DNA of 64,000 nucleotides, taken from the NCBI GenBank assembly GCA_028673005.1, contig CM054113.1:43032117-43096116 (forward strand), in the 5' to 3' direction. The first letter of the stretch is position 1, and each line of letters opens with the position of its first letter. This DNA is from Tanypteryx hageni. Lineage: Eukaryota > Arthropoda > Insecta > Odonata > Petaluridae. The position numbers and the translations under genes were made by a program. A model generated the notes under the pieces. The model searched no databases and had not been told where the DNA came from. It saw only the letters and a program-made list of their open reading frames with translations. Shown piece by piece: positions 47,851 through 58,000 of the stretch.

Positions 47851-48114
47851 ACTGTGTTCCGCGGAACTTTGGTGTTCCGCGCGATGTAAATAGATGTTCC
47901 GTGGAAAAATTTCGATGCTAGCGATATTTTCCTTCTAAAATATTATATTCAGATGATTTTCTCTTGTTATTCTTCGTTCTTTATAAAATAAAAGAATATA
48001 TAAAAACTAACTCATTTAAACCAACTTCCTCCCCTCGGACCAGCATTTGTGTGTTCCGTCAATATATTCCTAGCCCAAAAGTGTTCCGTGTTCTAATTAG
48101 TTTGGGAAACGCTG
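47838..48114. mobile_element. hAT-type MITE nested in the Tigger element
   Basis: It begins CAGCGTTTCCCAAACTGTG and ends AGTTTGGGAAACGCTG. An exact 8-bp duplication, CTCTATAG, lies at 47830-47837 and 48115-48122. GTTCCGCGGA and related words lie inside both ends. Its exact duplication inside a decayed Tigger shows that it is the younger insertion. Confidence 0.95.
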
Positions 48115-48329
48115 CTCTATAGCATTAGTTACCGGTCTCTCCGTAGGGGTAGTAGTCTTTGGCCTAAGCTTTCTCAACCCCGTCTGTTTACCCGTGTGCA
48201 CGAGAATCGATGTAAGTATCTGAGAACAGTACGTACGTAGGTTCGAAATATGGGGTCAATAAATAATGTACGTATCAGCGGATGCACGTTAAGCGGACGC
48301 TGCCTATATATAAATTCTCAAGTGTCCGT

Positions 48330-48545
48330 TTGTCTGTCACGGTACTTTTGGACATTTCACGATGGAATTATAAGGCGAAACTTTCAAAACCGTTACATCC
48401 CCATGAGGTGGCCCCTAGAAAAATCAAACATCCCAGAAAAAGTCCCGGAGTCGACTCCAGGAGACGATTATATTTTCGATTTTTCAAGGTCCTTCACACA
48501 TCAAAATACGTAAATATGGACCAATTTTCCCCATTTTTGCTTTAT
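48330..48545. repeat. Dispersed repeat, partial copy 3
   Basis: AAAAAGTCCCGGAGTCGACT then CCAGGAGACGATTATATTTT is collinear with AAAAAAGACCCTGGATCGAC then TCCAGTAGATAATTTCAAAT at about 45883. It begins right after the Tigger end. The open frames at 48250-48722 run across this junction and are not a gene. Confidence 0.55.
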
Positions 48546-48807
48546 TCGACGGCTAAAACTATAAAATATCTTATTCTTGCAATGTTTAGACGTTGCACAG
48601 AAGAATTTGTGAGAAATATGCATTTCTTTTTGAAATTTGTGACTTATTCGTACTCTTTCCGGGTGTTGCCAAGACTTCAAATAAACGAAAGAATTGCGTT
48701 ATTCGCTTCGCGCATTTTGTAAAGCATCGAAATTATTGTTGTAGCAACGTCGAAAATTAGATTGCAACGTTTACAAGTATGGAAAGGTCGGAGTACACAG
48801 TTCCCAA

Positions 48808-49410
48808 ATGCGTTCTTTGAGATCAACAAATTTTAGTAATACAGCCCAATACCAAAATTCATCAAAATATCTCTTGCTGTTTCGAGTTGAAACAGAGGAG
48901 CATTGTAAACTACATGTAGGTCTTCATGTAAAGTGGTTGTAGTTGTTGTCCGATATTAACAAAAATTGGAATCGGTCAACCAATTTTAGCAAAACTCCCC
49001 AGTACCAAATTTCATCAAAATACGTCCTGCGTTTCCCGAGTTGAACCAGAGGAACATTGTAAACTACATGTAGGTTTTCATGTAAATTGGTCGTTATTAT
49101 CGTCCAATTTTAACCAAAATTGAAATCGATCTGCAAATTTTAGTAAAACTTCATAATTCCAAATTTCATCCAAATACGTCTTGCTGTTCCCGAGTTGAAA
49201 CAGGAACATTGTAAACTACATGTAGGTCTTCACGTAAAGTGGTAGTAATTGTTGTCCGGTTTTAACCAAAATTAGAATTGGTCCACCAATTTTACTAAAA
49301 CTCCCCAATACCAAATTTCATCAAAATACGTCCAGCGGTTCCCGAGTTTTAACATGCGGACGGAAGGAAACACTTCCCCTATATGCATTCACTTCTTGCA
49401 AAGAACACAT
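48808..49410. mobile_element. Helentron/DINE-like element with about 3.5 tandem units
   Basis: The left ATGCGTTCTTTG (48808-48819) is inverted at the right CAAAGAACACAT (49399-49410). Inside, a unit of about 155-160 bp repeats: TACCAAATTTCATCAAAATA, then CCCGAGTTGAA, then ATTGTAAACTACATGTAGGT, then TGTCCGATTTTAACCAAAATT-like text (units at about 48850, 49008, 49157 and 49307). Before the right end is AACATGCGGACGGAAGG. It is non-coding. Confidence 0.65.
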
Positions 49411-49679
49411 AATAATTGCAGAAAATTATTATTCGGTAAACTGCGTGTGGACTGTGGGCATTTTTAACAATTGACTAAAAAAACTTCTTTCTTTATTTCA
49501 ATAATAGAATATTAGCTTTTCCGAAAGTAAAATCATTATATCCTACATATTTGATGTGTATTGACGCAAATAGGTCTACGCATGTTTAAAATTTAATGAT
49601 AAGGAAAATATGGGCTATTACTAGTAAATAAACAAGAGTGGAAAGATGCACACATCATGCGTGCATACATGCGAGGCAG
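49411..49679. other. No gene recognised
   Basis: Short AT-rich spacer between two elements of the same family. Confidence 0.5.
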
Positions 49680-50493
49680 AGACGTTCTTTACGATTTATG
49701 CAATCATGTCAAAAAAGATAAATATTTAGTATAATGTCTATGAATTGAAATGCCAGTAGTGATGCCAAGGAAATATCGAATTTTTTATTCACCGATTAAT
49801 TTCCTAATCGACTGTAATTAATAAAACAATCGACAATTATTTAAAGCTTACCTCGCTCGAATAGTAGTAGTGTACCTAATCTTTATGTTCACGTTTATTC
49901 CTTCGTCGTAAATTACCAATTTATTTTCACTTACAAACGCTGTCTATACTTAAAGAAAATACACGTATTTACATTCATTTCTTCATCGTAGATTATCTAT
50001 TTCCCTTCATTTTCCAAATGTAGCGTGCGCACGAAAGAAAATTAAACTAATTAGTTATTTACATCAGATATTGTTTACATCAGTTGTCACGAAGATTGTT
50101 TTCGTTTACAACAATTAAAAAACGGGAAATTTTTTCTAAGTAAATTACGACTTTAAAGTTTGATATTCTTGAAATCGGCTACTCCATCGATAAAAATATA
50201 TTGAATAAAACATATGCTGTTTGATTAGTTCTACAAAGTCACTTAAAGACTTTTTTTGTCTTAAATGATCTTGTACTAGATATAAAGAAAAGTTTATTTT
50301 TGCCACCAGTAATGTGGCACTCCAGATTAGATCACGTAAACTATTTATATAATTTTCTTAATTTCTTTGCCCCTATGTCCTAAATACCAAATTTCATAAA
50401 CATCCGTCCAGTAATTTCTGTGATGAAACATGCGGACGGACGGACACACCTGACCATAGGGCGTTCTATTTTTACTTATTGTAAAGAACGCCT
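49680..50493. mobile_element. Helentron/DINE-like element, diverged interior
   Basis: The left AGACGTTCTTTAC (49680-49692) is inverted with one mismatch at the right GTAAAGAACGCCT (50481-50493). The right end folds with AGGGCGTTCT at 50458 into a hairpin, and ATGCGGACGGACGGACAC precedes it. The phrase TACCAAATTTCATAAACATC then CGTCCAGTAATT near 50376 is the same as in the neighbour at 48.8 kb. Confidence 0.55.
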
Positions 50494-52855
50494 AAAAATT
50501 GCATGTACTTCAATAAAAAGAAACTATTTTAAGGCTTTAATAACATGAAACTTGGAAAATATTTCCTGTGTATCATTATTTTCCTCTCTAAAATTACTTT
50601 TAAAATGTTTTGCGGTCACCACTAGTTATCGTTAAAAGTCATCAATATACATAACTGAAAAGAGTAATGTATTTTTTATTTAATACGATATATCGTACTT
50701 TAAAAAGATGGCGTCCTCATATGTATATGTCGTTGGTTGAAATCAATTCCCTATTCAAAAGCGTTAAGTCGATAGTACAATACAGACTACCAATTCCAAT
50801 TTAAAAACATTGTACTCCTTAATATGATAGTTGAAAATTTTCATGTTGAAAATCTTTTTTTATGAAAAACAAATTTTACGCCAATTCGGCACCGAGTTGA
50901 ATTTAGCCTACAAAAATAATAAACCACATTTTTTAAGCTATAAAACAGTTTTTGTTTCGAATTTCTATCTCAATTTTAACTAATTTAATAATGCAATTTT
51001 ATAAAAGCCTGCACCGATTTCCATGTTTTTCTTATGGGTGTTAAAATGGAAGAATGGAGTCGAAAATAACCCCCTACAAATTTAAATTTATGAAATTTTT
51101 CGGTTTCCCATTGGTTGTTACCAATGAACAATTATCCAGCCAAATTTCAAGCCTATAGTCCTTCTAGAAGTGCCTAAACATTTATTATCCCTTATATCAT
51201 ATGTAAAAAGCAGCTATTTTCTAATATTCAATGAAAAAGTCCGTTTCAGACAAATTTATTTCATTATCATTGTCAGTTACACTGGGCCTGTTTACGTACG
51301 TCAATTCGAACCATTTTATGAATAAGATTAGTTTTTTGCACTTTTTATTCCCCATTTTCGTAAAAAAGTAAAATTCATTAAAATTGCACAAAAAGAAGTA
51401 GCATATTAATAAATGGCATGCGAATATTTACATAATTTTGTTAGTGAGAACGATTGGGCTGTCGTCTATTCACCCCATATTTTGATGAAGCTTATGTTAG
51501 CATAAAATACATAATTCGGGTAACTTTTCCGATCTAAACAATATATCTATTTACTTCGCTAAGTTACGTCGGTCTGTAGCCAGTTTCAATTGAGCTCCGA
51601 ACCCTCAAACAAACATTAGTTTCCCATGAACACGAATGTGATGCAAGTGGATCATGGTCATGCGAGTACGTTTCCAGCGGTTTCATTTGAAAGTATATTA
51701 GTCAGGTTTTATCACTTTTCGCGAAAGCTAATATCTAGGACATGCATGTTCACATGTGTTGTTGCTAATAGCCAGGAACCTATGCTACGAAAGAGACTAC
51801 ACCCTACCTGGCAGACAAAAAATAACTTCACCAAAAACGGACAATTCAGGAAGACATCTTTCATCTTTAAATATTTACATTTAGCTACCAATAATTTGGC
51901 CCGGGTATTTATAAAGAAAAATGCTATCGAGGCCATTAAGAGCATTTTTACAGACTGAGGATTTTTATCCATGAATGGACACGCACGCTTTTGATTATAA
52001 TTAATTAACCTATTAACACATGGCTATTCGTATTTCCACTCCATTAAACACTACATTAAACTAGATCAACTGTACTCGGCGCATCATACTGAAATCATCT
52101 TGTCAAACGAACCACAAACGTCGTCTTTGTGAAAACGTCACAACAAAAATGGAACAACTAAAATGGGATAAATAATAAAAGAGCATTCAAAATACATCGT
52201 AAAGTCAGTCCTTCAAGAAAAAATGTTGATAAGTGAATTAATAAAACTCCACATTAATATAATGAATAATTGAAAATTAAATTAATCCATACAACTAATA
52301 TTATTTCAATAATTATAAAAATACTAACTTCAATTAATAAGGCGTCTTTCTGCCTTAATCGTAATTCGTACTGATTCGTGTTTTACTGTATATTTTTTTA
52401 AATACAGTCACATGAAAATAACAATCACGATTATATCTGTATTTAAAAAACAATTGATTTTTATTTTTCTGCAGTTACGCCCATTTTGATCAACGATAAA
52501 TAATTACCTCCTGTATTGCCCAGGCCTAATAGATAGGTAGCTCGAAATTGTCTGCCAATGATTGGGCTGTTGGTTAGAATAATGCAATGAGTATGGAGAT
52601 CGTCGTCGTCATTTCTTCAGTTGGTTAACTCATAGTAGTTGCGAATTTTACTGTTTATGAGTTAATGATAAACAGATAAACGTAACTCTGGTTCTGCACT
52701 CTAAAAAATTTAGCCATACCGCCCAATACATAATACCCCATCTGTTGGCTGATCTACGAATATTACACAGATGAACATCGGAAGCGTAGCATCTGGTTAA
52801 AAAATTTTGAGTGATAGAATGGTGATGCAAGTAGATTAAAGTGTGTTTTTATAAA
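50494..52855. other. Upstream region of the TRMT10C gene; no other gene recognised
   Basis: AT-rich sequence. A 110-codon plus-strand frame at 51626-51958 has no recognisable motif. No TATA box or initiator can be assigned with confidence; the last 200 bp before the start codon (52640-52855) should hold the promoter and 5' UTR. Confidence 0.45.
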
Positions 52856-54121
52856 ATGTTGCGCTCCCGAATAAACTGTCTTGGTGCTTTTAAATTTTCA
52901 AAGCATAATTCCCTACTTGACATATCAAAATTTGGTAGGACTTCATTGGCTTTGCGTAAATGCGTGTGCACCGTATCTGTTTATAAAGTGAGGCCTGTGA
53001 AACATTTTCCCTTTCAAAATAAAAGTAATTTAAAGGGCTTTTGTTCCTACACGATAAAATCAAGTAGTGAATCTAGCACCGGTCAACACTCAAGTACGTG
53101 GGAGGATATCAATAATCTAGATATAAATGTTGTAACAGCAGGTGACCCGGCTTTAGAAAAGAAACTAAAAATATTGTTTTTAGAGAGGGAAATCCTTAAT
53201 CAAGAAGGCTTCAAAGTGCCAAAGTTTATTAAAGAAGATCAGTGGAAAGAACTCCTTCAGTTGACGTCTCGAAACCAAAGAAAAAGTTATTACAAGTTCC
53301 TATTCTCCATAGAGATGAAAAAACAAAACAGGAAGCGGAAGAAAGAAGAGCGACAGGTTGAGAAAAAGAGGGAGGAGAGAGAAGAAAACCCTGATGCAAG
53401 TGATCGTCTCACATATGGCTTTAATGGAAGTACCATTTTTATGCGCATATATGAGACAACTATGAGTAATTTTTACAATTATAATGTTATTCGTGCTATG
53501 TTGTTTGGTCAAAAACTAGTGTTTGATTGCAGTTACGATGCACACATGAATTCCAGAGAAAGCAAAAACTGTGCTAAACAACTGATGTTAGTATTTTCAG
53601 AGAACAGAATACACCCTGATCCATTTAATTTATATTTTACCAGTGCCTGTGCAGAAAACCCAACAATGAAATATTTACACAAACATATACCCACCTTGTA
53701 TGATGAGACATTTCCCCTAAACATTACTGAGAAAAGTTATCTTGAATTATTCCCAAAAAAAGATCTGGTTTACTTAACACCCCATTGTAGAGAAGAACTT
53801 ACTGATTACAGTCATGATGATGTGTACATAGTTGGGGCTATGGTTGATAAAGTTAACAGTGAACCTCTTTCTTTGGCCAAGGCTAAGAAGGAAGGACTGA
53901 GAATGGCAAAACTTCCACTTGATAGGTATCTTGATTGGGGATCAGGTAGTGGTAAAAATCTTACTCTCAATCAAATGCTTAGCATACTTTTGGATCAAAA
54001 AATGTATGGTGATTGGAAAAAATCCTTTAGATATGTACCACCAAGAAAGCTTATTCGTGACAGACCTGTAAAACAATCCAATTTTGATAAGAAAAATTTT
54101 GTAATTTCAAAATTGTTTTAA
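52856..54121 (+). CDS. TRMT10C: Mitochondrial RNase P subunit 1 / tRNA (purine-9) N1-methyltransferase
   Basis: The gene encodes a 421-residue SPOUT-class methyltransferase of the Trm10 family. In animals this protein (MRPP1; Drosophila roswell) methylates position 9 of mitochondrial tRNAs. Together with the SDR subunit MRPP2 and the nuclease PRORP, it cleaves 5' leaders in the matrix. Visible features: an Arg/Lys-rich, acid-poor N-terminus suited to mitochondrial import; a highly charged helix (about residues 155-177, KKQNRKRKKEERQVEKKREE); and the Trm10 core VFDCSYDAHMNSRE (about 222-235). LVYLTPHC (304-311), VGAMVDK (326-332) and LPLDRYL (353-359) follow, and the conserved tail KNLTLNQM ends near FRYVPPRK. 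I start at the ATG at 52856; the in-frame upstream codon GTG at 52841 is not a normal eukaryotic start. Length and domain order fit the mitochondrial TRMT10C rather than cytosolic TRMT10A/B. No intron is needed, and the frame is intact, so it is probably functional. Confidence 0.93.
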   Translation: MLRSRINCLGAFKFSKHNSLLDISKFGRTSLALRKCVCTVSVYKVRPVKHFPFQNKSNLKGFCSYTIKSSSESSTGQHSSTWEDINNLDINVVTAGDPALEKKLKILFLEREILNQEGFKVPKFIKEDQWKELLQLTSRNQRKSYYKFLFSIEMKKQNRKRKKEERQVEKKREEREENPDASDRLTYGFNGSTIFMRIYETTMSNFYNYNVIRAMLFGQKLVFDCSYDAHMNSRESKNCAKQLMLVFSENRIHPDPFNLYFTSACAENPTMKYLHKHIPTLYDETFPLNITEKSYLELFPKKDLVYLTPHCREELTDYSHDDVYIVGAMVDKVNSEPLSLAKAKKEGLRMAKLPLDRYLDWGSGSGKNLTLNQMLSILLDQKMYGDWKKSFRYVPPRKLIRDRPVKQSNFDKKNFVISKLF

Positions 54122-54854
54122 TATTGAAGACTAGTTACTATATGCTTTTGTAGGAAAATAAATCATGATACTATAATGACTTTATTTAATTTGAAATTTT
54201 GACTTCCCTTTTATTCCAATTACCTAAAACCCATATTTTTAGCTACAGGTGAATATTCAAAATTAGCTGGTCTAGTTGTACTGTTATTGTGAAGTTTATA
54301 GAACCATTGACACTTGTCATTGGCACTCTTCTATTTGCTCTGATGCTTATGACTTGAAGGCTTAAAAATCTGATGGAAATATGTTCAGTATACAAATCGG
54401 AAAATACTTGTCATCCTAGGATAAAAATTTGAGTGAAACTTGTCTTAATTATTCTTTCGTTCACCATAACCCTGCAAAATTTTTAATGGATAAAAATTGT
54501 ATTGCACCAATTAAAATGAAATTTCTGGTATACTTAAACTGGAAAATATGAAAATAATACCTGTTCAATTAATAAGCTTGTGCATAAAAACTTTTCCAAC
54601 GAAAAGGTAAAAATAAAAACCTTCATAGGTCTTTTATTAGATACACATAGGTATATATTTATAACAATCATTTCAAAAACTGGGATGGAAGATTCAACAC
54701 AGATGATTCAAGATCAAGAATTGCCACAAACTGCAATAAACTATGGTCATGTGTATAAAAAAAACAAACTCACTATAAATATAATTCATTTGCCAAAATA
54801 CTTATTTACAGAAGCATGAGAGAGGATAAAAGAAATGACTCTGCAGAAGTGAAA
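54122..54854. other. 733-bp spacer between convergent genes
   Basis: It holds the 3' UTRs of TRMT10C (plus) and DHX8 (minus). On the minus strand a possible poly(A) signal AATAAA (54638-54633) lies about 215 bp past the DHX8 stop. Otherwise AT-rich; an open frame at 54580-54819 looks fortuitous. Confidence 0.55.
54157..54162 (+). terminator. Polyadenylation signal of TRMT10C
   Basis: A canonical AATAAA lies 36 bp after the stop codon, consistent with a very short 3' UTR that ends well before the facing DHX8 gene. Confidence 0.75.
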
Positions 54855-55077
54855 CTAATTTCTCCTTCGTCGTACTCTTGATATTCTCCAAGCATTAGGT
54901 TCTTCATATTTGTTGTACAGAGGTTCCAGCCTTTGATTCTTCTTAAATTTACTCAGCTTGGTTGGGTCAGAGAATTTGAAAAAGGATGGAGCAAATTCTA
55001 CCAGCCATTTTGGATCCATCGTGGTAACCTCTCGCATATATTCCTTGGTTGTCTGCACCAACTCATGGTAGATTACC
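54855..55077 (-). CDS. DHX8: DHX8 terminal coding exon
   Basis: Acceptor TTTTTAATAACAG. It encodes [40 protein letters not shown] and [17 protein letters not shown], then stop TAG at 54857-54855. The end is slightly longer and more basic than the usual RISRAFRRR tail of the family. Confidence 0.96.
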
Positions 55078-58000
55078 CTGTTATTAAAAAGACACAATAT
55101 GAAATGTAAACTAGATTAGTTTTCCTGGAAAAATTTATTAATAATGTACACTCATAGAAGGCTGAACTGTTAGATTCAACTCCTTTTAAGAAATTAAATC
55201 TAACCACATGTTGTAGGCAACAAAAATTGCACATTTATTAAATTTATAAAATTGTTTGCCACAATATATCATTCACTGTTTGTTAGAAAAAATACTATAA
55301 GCACAATGACCAATAATGTTACAGATTGTTATCCAATGTTAGGATCATCCAAATCTTTATTTTCTCAAATATTATTAATTGCAGGGCATTCCAAGATATG
55401 AAAACAATTCTGGTTACTAACATATTTACTCATAACAGTCAGCTTTGTACTTGATGGGGCACTTAATTTTTGCTTGAAAAAAATTAATTTTTAATTTTCT
55501 ACTTATCAGACAGCCTCGGGAGAATTTATTATATACTCGTGTAAAACGTGCACCCATACTTTTTGCCAAAAAATCCTAACTTTTTTGTACACCCTATGTA
55601 TAACGCGCACCCTAGATTTTGAGGGGTATAAAAACAAAATTTTAGAATTATATTGACATGTTAGGTATTAACTAGAGTACCATAAATAAATAAATACAGA
55701 CCCATCCCGGGTAACACAAGACTTGACTTACGCAAATCCGAGTTTATGTAAAAACCTCTGAAAATTAATTTTTTAAATCTGAAAATTCCGAGTTGTGGAA
55801 ATTTGCTTACATGGCAAAACGCTTCAGGCTTAAAGGTCAAATATTGAATGAAGTTTAAACACATCAATTTATTTTAAATTCGTCAACTACAAATAACACT
55901 TATTCATGGAATATTGAATGGCTAGAGATATTTAATGACAGCATTTAATACATCTTAAATTTCATTGGGTATCGCAGTCGCCTTCTTATCAAAGTTATTT
56001 GTTGCTGAAGATGATAAGGAAGATGAAATCTATAGGTTTTAAATTATGTCTATAACTATATATAACATATTCATTAACTAAAAAATATTTGAATTTGCAT
56101 ATATACTATGTTTTTTGTTTTCGATGTGTGTTTTGCGGGAAGTCTACCTGGCGATTTTGCAGGAGACTACAGCAATCAGATGATTAGCTAGTGAAATGTG
56201 GAATATTTGGAGAGGATGGAAATACAATTGTAAGGAAGTAATTAGATGTTTGATACATTTAATTAATATATGTATAAGCTGCATTAATGATAATTAGCGT
56301 GGTTTTCTCCTCAATTCACCCAAAAAGCAAGAAACTGGTGCGAGGTAAGTACACTTTAATTTTTTATTTTAACTAAACAAAAGTGTTACTCATGTATAGC
56401 ATGCACCCCTACTTTATGACCTAAAAATATGGTCTTCAAACTGTGTGTTATACACGAGTATATATGGTAATTAGTTAATAAGAAAAATCCTAATGAAAGC
56501 AAAGGAAAAAATAGCAAAGAAGATGAATGTTATGTCAGTCGATACTTATTTTTAATGTCTTATCTCAGGTAAATTAAACTTACCACTCTGGCTGTCGATT
56601 GAATAGAGCACTGGAAGGATGTATGTAAACCACCTGACTGTCCACCAATGTCCGATAACCTTCTTGAGGATCTTTTTTGGCAGCATTGCGAAAAAATCCA
56701 GAGCAAACAGTTTTCTGAACTCTTACTGTGTTCTTTCCACATGACACAACATCTAACTTATGCCTAAAAAAGGAAACAAAGATGTCACTGACTTAATAGT
56801 CATAAGTTATACAGTGAAATGCCAGTATAACGAAGTCGTGCAGACTACCAAAATATATTCGTAACAATGAAATTTCGTTAAAATAAAAAGCAATTTTAAA
56901 AATTCAGAGGAAGTGCAATATATCTTCCCCCTGACAGTAGAGCCAAAAACGGTTACTCTGAGAACTGCGTACTGCTTAAGTTATCATTGTAATCATATTA
57001 GGAACTCGTAAAAATTTAGAAATAGTACAAGTAATATATTTATATAAAGTGGAGATACAACAACAACAACAACCCTAATCCATCTTAACAGAAGGTTTTA
57101 TTAGAATAAAAAGGAAAAGTTTTTCAATTTACAAACAGTGTTTAATCTTATGAAAACATATTACTCTAATTGTAAGACGTAGTTCCACATTTGGCCATAG
57201 TCAATTGTGGCGCCCCAGTCAAGGGTAATATATTGCACTCGAGCCAAAATGTCAGAACGATGGTTACATATAACAAAATAATTAGAGAAAAAGAAATCAT
57301 GAATTAGTGTTTACTTCTTAAAAAGGTCCATAATTTTTTTCTGAACGGTCTGATAAGAGCTGTGAAGAACCTTCCTATTGGTTTCTAATCAGGTAATCAT
57401 CCAATACACTTGCCTGGACTGAGATTTCACAGTTTAAATCATTGCAGCACTGTCAGATGCTAAAAACAAAACCCAGTAAAGATAAAAAAGTGTACATCGT
57501 ATGGTTAAGGAATTTCTTTTTACAAACTTCGTTATAATGATCATATTTTTTAGTACCGGGATGAATTTTTATTGTGCTAAACTGATATTTTCGTTACAAT
57601 GATATTCATTAAAATGAAACATTTTCACATAATGTTACATAGTAAATTGCAAGGGGACGGAAAGTAATTTCGTTTTACTGAATATTTCGTTACTATGGCA
57701 TTCGTTACACCAACATTTTACTGTATAGGTTATATATAGGTTTCAGATTATAATATAAATTTCCAAAACATATAAAAAGAACAGCTTCTTTGAAACTATA
57801 AAATCATACTGTGAATAAAATACCCGCACAATACTGAATTACAATGTCTTTATAAGTTAAACTAAATAATAATTAACTTACCTATCCATGATTCCAAGAA
57901 GCTGTTTCCTGACATCCTGAGCCCTCTTAAGTGTTCGGATTTGCACAAAGTTCTCATAACACCATGCATTTGAAAACTTATTATTTTTCCATGAATTGTA

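Larger units (their letters stand above)
46716..48306 (-). mobile_element. Tigger-type (pogo/Tc1-mariner) transposon with broken transposase and nested hAT
   Basis: The left end CAGGCAGCGTCCGCTTAA (46716-46733) is the inverse of the right end TTAAGCGGACGCTGCC (48289-48304, then TA), and TA dinucleotides flank both. The interior carries a minus-strand Tigger-type transposase in pieces (46836-47850), a 44-bp tandem duplication, and a younger hAT insertion at 47838-48114. At 1.6 kb including the 0.28-kb insertion it is shorter than intact Tigger elements and lacks the N-terminal DNA-binding region. Confidence 0.88.

Noticed and set aside
48250..48722. Open frames of 87 and 146 codons
   Set aside because: They run across the Tigger right end into a dispersed repeat, so the frame crosses an insertion junction.
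51626..51958. 110-codon open frame upstream of TRMT10C
   Set aside because: No recognisable family and the antisense strand is equally open; not supported as a gene.
52841..52855. Possible upstream start of TRMT10C giving five extra residues
   Set aside because: The first codon is GTG, not ATG. The first in-frame ATG is at 52856 and is followed by a plausible mitochondrial targeting sequence.
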